In this document: positions 24,999 through 32,911 of the stretch, in pieces
Layout: every line of letters begins with the position of its first letter
Position numbering within the stretch: position 1 is the first letter of the stretch
Position numbers and translations under genes: made by a program
The notes under the pieces: generated by a model
The model's input: only the letters and a program-made list of their open reading frames with translations
What the model was told of the DNA's origin: nothing
Database searches by the model: none
DNA from: VHCN01 sp964589935
Lineage (GTDB): Bacteria > Verrucomicrobiota > Verrucomicrobiia > Limisphaerales > VHCN01
Direction: 5' to 3'
DNA length: 64,000 nt
Assembly: GCA_964589935.1 (NCBI GenBank)
Contig: CAZPVD010000001.1
Location: forward strand, 1,051,936-1,115,935

Positions 24999-27845
24999 TT
25001 ATCCGCGTTTTCCGCGCCGCTCCTCCGCGCGACGCCGCGCCTCGCGCATAGCGTCAAGATTGGAAACTGCTTCCGCTCTCGGCGGCGGCGCCTTGCCCGC
25101 TTCAACCGTCACGGGCTGCGGAGCAACTTTGCGCGCCGATGCCGCCGCGGCCTTGTTTCGTTCTCGTTCAATCCGCCGCTGCCGAATGGCTTGCATCAGC
25201 GACGGCGCACGCTGCGGCGAATCATCCTCATCATCCGCCGCGCTCCCCTGCCCTGCGACCACGACAACTTTCTTCCGACCGAAGCGCCCGACGAGTCCTG
25301 TGCGCCGCTCCAGCACTTCCGCGAGAAACACCAGCAACGCCGCGAGCACGAGCCACAACGCGAGGTCCACGAGACGCGGGCGCGCCGGCAGAGTTTTCCA
25401 AATCGAAGGCAGCTCGACGCGCGCTTCGCCGCCGGTTGTTGCGGAGATTTTTTCGAGCGTGACTTTGCCTCGATCCACTGGCGTCGGCGCGAATTCCGGC
25501 GAATAAGGCAGGCACACCGGCGCGAGCGAGATCGGGTTCAGCCCCGGGATTTCCACCGTGTTCAGCACCGTCTCGCGACCGTGGATTGGCACGACGGCTT
25601 CGAGCAGGTCGGCGGATTTCCACGCAAGCGGCAACTCCATTTTCGCTGGTGGCTGGCCGGGAATGCCGTGCAGCACCTTCACGCGTGGCATCGCGGCGAA
25701 CGGTTCGTTCGCGCGCTCCGGGTCCAAGTGCAGTTGCACGAAGCACACGCCGTCGCGCGTTTCCTGCGTGAGCAGCATGTTGTCCGGCAGCCGCGTCTGT
25801 TCGCCGGCGGCCCACCGCACGAGCGTCGCATAAAAGTCGCCGGCCTGTGCCCACTTCGCGAGGTCGCCGGCGAACTGCCCGTCGGCCTCGCCCATGTAGG
25901 TGAGCACGCGCCCGCTGCCGGCCTGCCACGCGGCAACAACTGGCGCGGTATAATCGTCCTCGCTCAAGATCGCGAGATTCGCCTCGGGCCGGATGTAACA
26001 CAGGTTGTAACCGCCGACCGCGGGAATTTTCCAATCCGCAAGCCCACCGAGCGTAGTAAAGCCCGCCGTGGTTTTCAGTTTTGTGTCCTGCTCGACGAAC
26101 GTGCTGCGCGCGACCGTGAACGTGTCCTGCGCAAAGATGCGCGGCACTTCGCTCGGCTGGTCGGTGAAGTAAATGTTCCCTTCGCCACGGCGCGCGACGT
26201 CCTTTAGCAGTTCCGCATCCACGTCCTGTTCCGTGCCAAGGCCGATGGCGCTAATGGTGATGCCGGCCTCGCGGCACTTCGCGATGAGTTCCGCGTAGCG
26301 GTCGGGGTTCTTCGAATCCGCCGCGTCCGCGAAGAGGATGATGTGCTTTGTCTCCGACTTAGCGCGGAGGATCATTTGCGAAGCCCCGATGAGCGCCTCG
26401 TAAATGAAGATGCCGCCGCCCTCCGACTTGATGGAAAGAATCCGTCCACGATCAGCCTTTGCCTTGTCGGCGGTCGTGAGGTCCACAATCGTGTGCGGCT
26501 CGGTGTCCACGGCGATGACGCCGATTTCGTCGCTCGGACCGAGCATGTCGAGCACCTGCACGGTGCCGATGTCCGCGAGGTCAATCTTCGTTTTGCCACC
26601 GCCGACGGGCATGGACATGCTGCCGGAACGGTCGAGCGCGACGACGATCGCGAGCGAGAGCTTGCGATGCTCGCGGCGCATCTCCATCGAGACCGGCAGC
26701 ACGCGCTCCAGCGCCGAGCCGAAGTAGCCGCCGGGCGCGAAACTTTTTTTGCCGCCGGTCATCATCAGGCCGTTGCCGGTCGTCTCGACCCACGCGGCGA
26801 GCGTTTCCATGCCCGCGCTGCCGAGCTGGCTCGCCATCACGTTCTCGACGAGCACGGCGGAATACTTGGACAATTCCTCGAGCGACCAGCGGCACTCGCC
26901 GGGTTTCTTCGCGACCAGTTCAACACCGCCGGCGCGGAGAACCTTCACGAGGCCGGAGCCTTCGCCCGCGTTCGAGACTGCGAGGATCGAACGCGGGCCG
27001 CGCACGCCGACGAGCGCGCGCGCCGAGTTATTTTCAGGGACGGGATCGGTCGCGGCGGATTTCACGACGAGGTTGTATTCCATCGTGCCCGGTTGCGTGG
27101 CGCGGTCGCGGAAAAGCAGCCGCGAGAGGCCCGAAGGCACTTGCTTTGTGCCGGCCGCGATGACTTGCGAGCCGCGCGTGAGCGAAAATTGAATCTCCTG
27201 CTCGACCGGCGACTGCACCCACGCGGTCATCATATAGCTCTGGCCGGGCAGCACCGTTTCCGGCGTTTGAAAATTCGCGATGGCGAGATCGTTCACGCTT
27301 GCCCGCGTGAGGTGGCGATGGTCAATCGCGATGCCGCGTCCGGCGGCGCGCGCGGCGGCGGCGAGCGGATCGCGGCCCGTCCACTTGCCGTCGGAAAGCA
27401 CCAGCACGCGCCCGCCCGCATCGGGCGGGATGAGTGTCAACGCGGTTTCGACGGCGTCGCCGAGATTCGATGCGTCCGGGCCAACCTGCGCGGAGAAACC
27501 GGCGAATTCCCCGCGCTGCGGCGGACGCTCCACCACGGCCTGCTGGCCGAAGGAAATCACCGCGAGCAAATCGCGCGGCCCCATCGCGCGGGCGATCATG
27601 TCCACGGTTTCCTTCTGCGCGCCGAACGCATCCGCTGGCATGGACTCGCTGCGATCCGCGACGATCACGACGGTTCCCGATTTGTCCGGCAGCCTGATCG
27701 CCGGCTGGCAGAGCGCCAGCACGACCAGCGCGAAGGCGACCGCGCGCAGCACGCGCAGCAGGCGGTTCGGCAGCGGCCACATGACCAGCAGCACCGCGAG
27801 CGGGATGAGCAGCACGAGCCAGACGGGTTGGGCGAGAATTAGCAT
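24999..27845 (-). CDS. VWA-domain membrane protein with amidotransferase-like segment
   Basis: 948 residues from the ATG at 27845, overlapping the stop of the upstream gene by one base (TGATG). Two N-terminal membrane helices ('LVLLIPLAVLLVMWPL' and 'LRAVAFALVVLALCQPAI') are followed by a first VWA domain ('VVIVADRSESMPADAF'). A class I glutamine-amidotransferase-like region comes next ('AVLVENVMASQLG', 'GNGLMMTGGKKSFAPGGY'). A second VWA domain has a complete MIDAS motif D-x-S-x-S ('IVVALDRSGSMSMPVGGG'). Near the C-terminus is a further helix ('LVDLALWLVLAALLVFLAEV') and a basic tail. It is the last gene of the MoxR operon. These systems are thought to couple a MoxR AAA+ chaperone to metal-dependent VWA adhesion modules; the client is unknown. 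Confidence 0.87.
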   Translation of the reverse strand: MLILAQPVWLVLLIPLAVLLVMWPLPNRLLRVLRAVAFALVVLALCQPAIRLPDKSGTVVIVADRSESMPADAFGAQKETVDMIARAMGPRDLLAVISFGQQAVVERPPQRGEFAGFSAQVGPDASNLGDAVETALTLIPPDAGGRVLVLSDGKWTGRDPLAAAARAAGRGIAIDHRHLTRASVNDLAIANFQTPETVLPGQSYMMTAWVQSPVEQEIQFSLTRGSQVIAAGTKQVPSGLSRLLFRDRATQPGTMEYNLVVKSAATDPVPENNSARALVGVRGPRSILAVSNAGEGSGLVKVLRAGGVELVAKKPGECRWSLEELSKYSAVLVENVMASQLGSAGMETLAAWVETTGNGLMMTGGKKSFAPGGYFGSALERVLPVSMEMRREHRKLSLAIVVALDRSGSMSMPVGGGKTKIDLADIGTVQVLDMLGPSDEIGVIAVDTEPHTIVDLTTADKAKADRGRILSIKSEGGGIFIYEALIGASQMILRAKSETKHIILFADAADSKNPDRYAELIAKCREAGITISAIGLGTEQDVDAELLKDVARRGEGNIYFTDQPSEVPRIFAQDTFTVARSTFVEQDTKLKTTAGFTTLGGLADWKIPAVGGYNLCYIRPEANLAILSEDDYTAPVVAAWQAGSGRVLTYMGEADGQFAGDLAKWAQAGDFYATLVRWAAGEQTRLPDNMLLTQETRDGVCFVQLHLDPERANEPFAAMPRVKVLHGIPGQPPAKMELPLAWKSADLLEAVVPIHGRETVLNTVEIPGLNPISLAPVCLPYSPEFAPTPVDRGKVTLEKISATTGGEARVELPSIWKTLPARPRLVDLALWLVLAALLVFLAEVLERRTGLVGRFGRKKVVVVAGQGSAADDEDDSPQRAPSLMQAIRQRRIERERNKAAAASARKVAPQPVTVEAGKAPPPRAEAVSNLDAMREARRRAEERRGKRG

Positions 27846-29596
27846 CACACCCTTCCCTTGCTGACAGTCACGACAAACAGATGCGCGACCATCACGAGCA
27901 GCACCCCGAGCAGGAACAGCCACACGACCGACGCGTATTCGAGCCGCGTGTCGCCGGGCCGGTCCCACTGGCCCAGCTTTCGCGTGCTTGCGTGGGTCAA
28001 ATCGGATTCCTCCGGCGAAAGAAAGTTCACGGCGAACTGATTCGTGGCATTGCCCGCGACAACCGAATAGAGGCCGGCTGTTTCCGTTTCGAGCAACAAC
28101 TCAGCGCCGGGCTGCGTGACATCCTTTGCCGTTCCATCCGGACGTAGCAGCTTCACCGGGCCGCCCGGCGAGCGGAACGGCACGTCGCTGCCAAGGCGGA
28201 AGTTGTGTTCCAGCAAACCCGGCGTTTCGCGCGCGCGCCACGCGAGCAGGTTGTAAAAAAAGATCGGCCAGTTCGGCGTGCTGACGAGCGTGGACTGCGC
28301 GGGCGCGAGGAACAGCGTGATCTGCTGGCGGCCGAGCGCGTCCGTCTGCGCGAGGAGCAGCGGCGCGCTGCCCGCAGTGATGACGGGCAGGCCGGTGAAG
28401 TTGGTCGAAATTTCAGCGGACCAGAGAACACCTTCCAGCTCCAGCCCGCGCGTGAGCGGATGCGCCGCATCGAGCACGAACGGACCGGTGAACGCCGCGA
28501 TGTTTGTGCCCGTGAGCACGCGCAGGCCCCACACGTTCGTCCCCGCAGGTGCGCTGCGCTGCGAGTGAATCACCAGCTCCGGCTGCGAGGAAACGGTCGA
28601 GCGCAGGCCGGTGGCGTCAAGCGTGCGCGTCACGAGCGAGCGGAGTTGTTCGTCCTCAATGGAAACCTGAACACGCACGCGCTGGCGCGGCGGCGGCAGC
28701 AGCACGACGCGATTGTCCGCCGCAAGTGCGTCGTCGGGCAACTGCGCCTCGATTGCTCCCGTCGCGGCGGGCAGTGTGAGGATGACCCGCTGGCGTCCGT
28801 TCGGGTCGAGATTCAGCAACGAGCGTTTGAGGAGATTCGTTCCACTGGACACGCGCAGTTCGGTGGCGTGCAATGCTTTCGAAAAGTTCGCAACTTCAAG
28901 CAGGCAACGATCAACGTCGCCGTGAACGGAACGCGTGGCGTTGATGAAGGCGATGTTCGGCTCGGCCACGCCGAAGGCCCACCACTGGATGCGCTCGCCT
29001 GCGAACTCCGTGCCCGGCGGCGCATGGTCGGTGAGGACGAGCAGTTCGGCCTGCGGCCCACCGAGGTCGGACGCAAGGCCAATGGCGACGTCCAGCGACG
29101 CGGTTGGCGACTGGCAATTCCACTGCGCGAGGAGCGGCGTGAGTTCGCGCGCGTTCACGACCGGCGCGCCGAGCACGCGCGGTTTCGGCCCGGCGAGCAC
29201 GAGGCGGATGGAGAGAAATTTGCGCGATTTCAGCAGCGAATCGAGCGCGGCGAGAGAGCGCGTGCGCGCGGTGTCGCCGCCCCTGCCCGCGAGCATCGAG
29301 AGCGAATCGTCGAGCACGACGACAAGCGGGCGCGTCGTCTGCGGCAACTGCCAGCGCGGGCCGGTCGCGGCGCAGACGAGCAGCGCGAGCGCGATGAGTT
29401 CGAGGAAGAACACGAGCGGCAGGTGAATCTTTTGGACCTTCGCGCCACCCTCGCGGGATTGCAGCGGGAACTGCCACAGCAACAGCGACGACACCTGACG
29501 CAGCCGGAATTTGTTCCGCAAAATGTAGATCGCCGCGAGCGTCGGCAGCGACGCGGCCGCGATGAGCGCGAGCGGATAGGTCAGCAGCGGCAGCAT
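27845..29596 (-). CDS. BatA/VWA-type membrane protein
   Basis: 583 residues. The N-terminal BatA domain ('MLPLLTYPLALIAAASLPTL', 'LRNKFRLRQVSSLLLW') has two membrane helices and is followed by a VWA-like domain ('RPLVVVLDDSLSMLAGRGG', with D-x-S-x-S). A long extracytoplasmic beta-rich region follows, and a C-terminal helix ('YASVVWLFLLGVLLVMVAHL'). Architecture and position, downstream of DUF58 and upstream of a second VWA protein, match the aerotolerance-type MoxR/DUF58/VWA operons. It lies 7 nt from the DUF58 gene and overlaps the next gene by one base. Confidence 0.87.
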   Translation of the reverse strand: MLPLLTYPLALIAAASLPTLAAIYILRNKFRLRQVSSLLLWQFPLQSREGGAKVQKIHLPLVFFLELIALALLVCAATGPRWQLPQTTRPLVVVLDDSLSMLAGRGGDTARTRSLAALDSLLKSRKFLSIRLVLAGPKPRVLGAPVVNARELTPLLAQWNCQSPTASLDVAIGLASDLGGPQAELLVLTDHAPPGTEFAGERIQWWAFGVAEPNIAFINATRSVHGDVDRCLLEVANFSKALHATELRVSSGTNLLKRSLLNLDPNGRQRVILTLPAATGAIEAQLPDDALAADNRVVLLPPPRQRVRVQVSIEDEQLRSLVTRTLDATGLRSTVSSQPELVIHSQRSAPAGTNVWGLRVLTGTNIAAFTGPFVLDAAHPLTRGLELEGVLWSAEISTNFTGLPVITAGSAPLLLAQTDALGRQQITLFLAPAQSTLVSTPNWPIFFYNLLAWRARETPGLLEHNFRLGSDVPFRSPGGPVKLLRPDGTAKDVTQPGAELLLETETAGLYSVVAGNATNQFAVNFLSPEESDLTHASTRKLGQWDRPGDTRLEYASVVWLFLLGVLLVMVAHLFVVTVSKGRV

Positions 29597-29603
29597 GGTT
29601 TCT

Positions 29604-30470
29604 TCACGCGGGCACGAGCACCTGCGCTTCTTCGAGCGACTTCACAGTGGCTTCAAAATCCTCCGCGACGACCGACGCAAAACGCGCGCCGCACTGGCGG
29701 CAGGCGTCGTGCCATTCCTGCCGATGGCGCGCGAGCGCGTCGCGATATTGCTTCGCTATCGTCGCGTCAACGAAGATGTCCAGCCCCTCGCCGGTCTCGC
29801 TGTCAATGAGATGAATGTTGCCGTTCTCCGGCGGCTGCGCGTCGTCGCGCGCGAGCAGTTGGATGACGAACACATCGGCGGCGTTGTCGCTGAGGCGGCG
29901 CAGTGTCTGAACGGGATTTCCGGGCCACAGCAAATCGCTCACGAGCACGCGGATGCCGAGTCGGCGCAATCGCGGCGGCAGGATGGCGAACGATTCCTCC
30001 ATCGTGCGCCGGCTCTCGAAGCTGAAGCCGTCCCACGCGGTCGGGCGCAGCGTGTCATTCGCGATGCGCTGGAAGCCGTCCGCAGCGAGCCACGCGGCGT
30101 GGCTGCACTGCGCGTTCTCCGCGGCCATCGCGAGCACGCCGGCGAGACGAAGCAGCGCGGAGGATTTCTGCGAATTCTCCAGCGCCATCGAGCGAGAGCC
30201 GTCAAGCACGAGGTCAAGGTGTGGGTTCACTTCCTCGCGGAAAAGTTTGACCGTGAGCCGGTCGGTGCGGGCGAAGACGCTCCAGTCGATCGTCCGAAGG
30301 TCGTCGCCGGGCTGGTATTCGCGGTAGTCCTGAAAATCAATCGAGGTGCCCGCGCGGCGTCCGATGCGGCTGCCGGTCTGTCCCGCGAGCGCGCTTTGCG
30401 GCAGCGCGAGCGCGTAACGGAGACCGAGCTGCTCGCCGGCCTGCAAATGCTCGCGGAAGGCGGAGTTCAT
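29604..30470 (-). CDS. DUF58 domain protein
   Basis: 288 residues. The DUF58 signature is clear: 'GRRAGTSIDFQDYREYQPGD', 'LRTIDWSVFARTDRLTVKLF' and 'REEVNPHLDLVLDGSRSM'. The last carries a degenerate VWA MIDAS (D-G-S-R-S). DUF58 proteins nearly always pair with MoxR ATPases and VWA proteins, as here. No signal peptide or membrane helix, so it is cytoplasmic. The role is probably as adaptor between the ATPase and the membrane VWA proteins; this is inferred from the conserved neighbourhood. Confidence 0.9.
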   Translation of the reverse strand: MNSAFREHLQAGEQLGLRYALALPQSALAGQTGSRIGRRAGTSIDFQDYREYQPGDDLRTIDWSVFARTDRLTVKLFREEVNPHLDLVLDGSRSMALENSQKSSALLRLAGVLAMAAENAQCSHAAWLAADGFQRIANDTLRPTAWDGFSFESRRTMEESFAILPPRLRRLGIRVLVSDLLWPGNPVQTLRRLSDNAADVFVIQLLARDDAQPPENGNIHLIDSETGEGLDIFVDATIAKQYRDALARHRQEWHDACRQCGARFASVVAEDFEATVKSLEEAQVLVPA

Positions 30471-30476
30471 GGAAAC

Positions 30477-31985
30477 TCAGTTCGGCAGCGGCGGCGGTTT
30501 GGCGGCATCCTCGCGGCGATAAGGTTTGAAGGCGCGCGCCTGCCGGACGAACCAGCGCAGGTTCAGCAGAATCATCGCGAGCGCGAAGCACGACGCGAAG
30601 TAAAGATGATCGTAGACTTTCGAGTCATCCTTCATCGAGAAGACATTGAAGACGTTGCCGAGCTGTCGTTGCTGGAGCGTGTCCCACGTGAGCTTGTTCG
30701 CAAAGAACAGGACGAAATTCGGCACGACCGCCCACGCGGCGGGCAGCAGCGCGGCGAGCAGGCTCGCGGTCATCGGCGCGCGTTGCGGCATGAAGCGCCG
30801 GTGAATCCACAGGCCCGCAAGACAGTAGGCGACCGCGTAAAGGAAGATCGCCGAGCTGATCGCGATGAACTGCACGTCGTCCGAGCGCGACGCGGTTGTG
30901 CTCAGCGCCATGCTGAAATACGCGGACAGCCCAACAGTCATGCAAAACAGGAATGAAGCCCACAGGAAGCCGCCCGCAGTTCCATTGAACAGGAAGAAGG
31001 CCACCTCGCGGCGCAGGCGGTTTTCTGGAATGGTCCGTGCGACGCGGACGCTGCGTTCATCGCCTTCGCTGAGCGCGAGAATCATGAAGCAAAGCGACAG
31101 GGCAATCGCCGGACTGGCCCACGAGTAGAGCGCCTCGCTCCAGCCTTTCGCCAAAAACCAGCTCACGGCCACGACGCCGCCAACGATCCACGCGCCCGTG
31201 ACGTAAAGCCGCACGGGCAACGAGCGGTTCGCCGATGGCGGCGAGATGAGCGCGACGGACGACACGTGCAGCAGCCCGAACGCCAGCGTTCCGACAAATA
31301 TCCCCGTAAGTGCAGGCCCCCAAAACGTCCACGTGCCGAGCGTCGAGCCGACGCCCGACATCATCATTCCGAACCCCGCGGCGGACATCATGCCCGTCAC
31401 CATGAAGCCCATGATGATCGTCGGAATCGCGAGCAAAACCTTGAAGCCCTTCGTCGCCGGCAGGCAGGCGAAGAAAATCGCGAGCTGAATACTTAGCACG
31501 GACAGAAGGAACACCATTCCCAGAGCGACGAAAATCGTCGGCAGGTCCACGCCGCGCAGCAGGTTCGTGAACACGACGAACGGCATGCACACGCTGAAAA
31601 ACAGCACCGTGAGGTAGATGCCGCACATCAGTTTGCCGCGGATGATGCGCGCCGGGCTGAGCGTCGTGATGTAGAGCAGGTCCACGTTGTGTTCCTGCCG
31701 CTCCGCCGCGAGCCGCACGGCCACGTAGAGCGGGATGAAGACGAGGCTCGTCGCCGTGAGAATCGCGCTGAACGCGGCAAACACCTCGCGCCCGAGCGCC
31801 TGCGGCTGCCCGCCGACGTTCACGCTGGAAAACACCAGCACCGACACCATCGTGCAGAACAGCACGAGGATGAACAGCAGGAGCATGCCGGTCACGGCCC
31901 AGCTCCTCACAGCCTGGCGCAGTTCCTTCACGACAACGGGATTCAGCTCCCATTCACGCCAGTTCAGCTTCACGGGCACGTTCAC
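30477..31985 (-). CDS. ABC-2 type transporter permease
   Basis: About 502 residues from the GTG at 31985, which overlaps the TGA of the ATPase gene (GTGA). The soluble start is 'NPVVVKELRQAVRSWAVTG', the N-P-V-x-x-K-E-x-R motif usual in ABC-2 permeases. About twelve hydrophobic segments follow, including 'GMLLLFILVLFCTMVSVLVF'. The twelve or so helices exceed the usual six of ABC-2 permeases, so it may be a fused or doubled permease. The substrate is unknown. Placement inside a MoxR-DUF58 operon is common in Planctomycetes and Verrucomicrobia, suggesting transport coupled to that system. Confidence 0.85.
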   Translation of the reverse strand: MNVPVKLNWREWELNPVVVKELRQAVRSWAVTGMLLLFILVLFCTMVSVLVFSSVNVGGQPQALGREVFAAFSAILTATSLVFIPLYVAVRLAAERQEHNVDLLYITTLSPARIIRGKLMCGIYLTVLFFSVCMPFVVFTNLLRGVDLPTIFVALGMVFLLSVLSIQLAIFFACLPATKGFKVLLAIPTIIMGFMVTGMMSAAGFGMMMSGVGSTLGTWTFWGPALTGIFVGTLAFGLLHVSSVALISPPSANRSLPVRLYVTGAWIVGGVVAVSWFLAKGWSEALYSWASPAIALSLCFMILALSEGDERSVRVARTIPENRLRREVAFFLFNGTAGGFLWASFLFCMTVGLSAYFSMALSTTASRSDDVQFIAISSAIFLYAVAYCLAGLWIHRRFMPQRAPMTASLLAALLPAAWAVVPNFVLFFANKLTWDTLQQRQLGNVFNVFSMKDDSKVYDHLYFASCFALAMILLNLRWFVRQARAFKPYRREDAAKPPPLPN

Positions 31986-32911
31986 TGCACGCCTCCCTTC
32001 GTCACGTTCATGAAAATGTCCTCGAGGTTCGCCTTCGTCTGCTTGAACTCGGCAATCTTGAATCCCTTCCCGACCAGCCCCGTGAGCACGTCGCACGAAC
32101 GATGCTCCTCGCCTTCCAGCTCGAAGAACACATCGCCGTTCACCTCGCGCGCGCTGACGACGTTCGGCGTCTGAAGCAGTTCCTTGAGCAGGTCGTGCTG
32201 GCGTTCGAGCACGCGGACGCAGAGCGTGCGGTGCGGCGTGCTCTTCTTGAGCACTTCGTCAATCGTGCCAGTCTCCAGAATTTTGCCGCGCTCGATGATG
32301 ACTACGCCGTTGCAGATCTCGGTCAGCTCCGTGAGGATGTGCGAACTGATGAGGATGGCCTTCTTCTGCTGCGCGAGCAGCATGAGCAGTTCGCGCAACT
32401 CGACGCGCGCGCGCGGGTCGAGACCGGCGGCCGGCTCGTCGAGGATGAGCACCTCGGGGTTCGGAATGAGCGCGCGGCCGAGCGTGACGCGCTGCTTCAT
32501 TCCCTTCGAAAGCGCCTTGAGATGCTTGTCGCGAATGCTGGTGACGTTGGTGAATTCCTCCACAGCCTTCACCGCCTCGTCGCGCGCGCGGCCGCGCAAT
32601 CCGTAGGCGCGCGCGAAAAAGTCGAGATACTCCCGCACCGTCACGTCCGCGTGCGCGGGCAGCGAATCGGGCACGTAACCGACCATGCGCCGCGCGTGTT
32701 CCGGCTCCTCGCGCACGGAGACGCCGTTGATGAACACGTCGCCGCTCGTCGGCTCCTCGAGCGTGGCGATGACGCGCATCGTCGTCGTCTTGCCCGCGCC
32801 ATTCGGGCCAACGAATCCGAACACGTGGCCGGAATCGAACGAGAACGTGATGTTGTCCACCGCCGTCGCGCGGCCGAAGCGCTTGTGAAGGTTGCGGACT
32901 TGGACTTTCAT
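31982..32911 (-). CDS. ABC transporter ATP-binding protein
   Basis: 309 residues from the ATG at 32911; upstream in-frame codons belong to the 3' end of the preceding gene in another frame. Walker A 'GFVGPNGAGKTTTM', Q-loop region 'MVGYVPDSLPAH', signature 'LSKGMKQRVTLGRAL' (L-S-K-G-M in place of L-S-G-G-Q) and Walker B 'VLILDEPAAGLDPRA', then the H-loop 'ISSHIL'. The C-terminal extension resembles the CcmA/NatA group. It drives the adjacent permease. Start overlaps the stop of the preceding membrane-protein gene by 4 nt, and stop overlaps the permease start, so translation is coupled. Confidence 0.92.
   Translation of the reverse strand: MKVQVRNLHKRFGRATAVDNITFSFDSGHVFGFVGPNGAGKTTTMRVIATLEEPTSGDVFINGVSVREEPEHARRMVGYVPDSLPAHADVTVREYLDFFARAYGLRGRARDEAVKAVEEFTNVTSIRDKHLKALSKGMKQRVTLGRALIPNPEVLILDEPAAGLDPRARVELRELLMLLAQQKKAILISSHILTELTEICNGVVIIERGKILETGTIDEVLKKSTPHRTLCVRVLERQHDLLKELLQTPNVVSAREVNGDVFFELEGEEHRSCDVLTGLVGKGFKIAEFKQTKANLEDIFMNVTKGGVQ

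Noticed and set aside
26343..27842. Long plus-strand frame opposite the VWA gene
   Set aside because: High-GC antisense shadow; rich in Arg/His/Ala with no domain, while the minus strand has clear VWA motifs.
28205..29809. 534-residue plus-strand frame opposite the BatA gene
   Set aside because: Shadow frame; no signal, helix or family.
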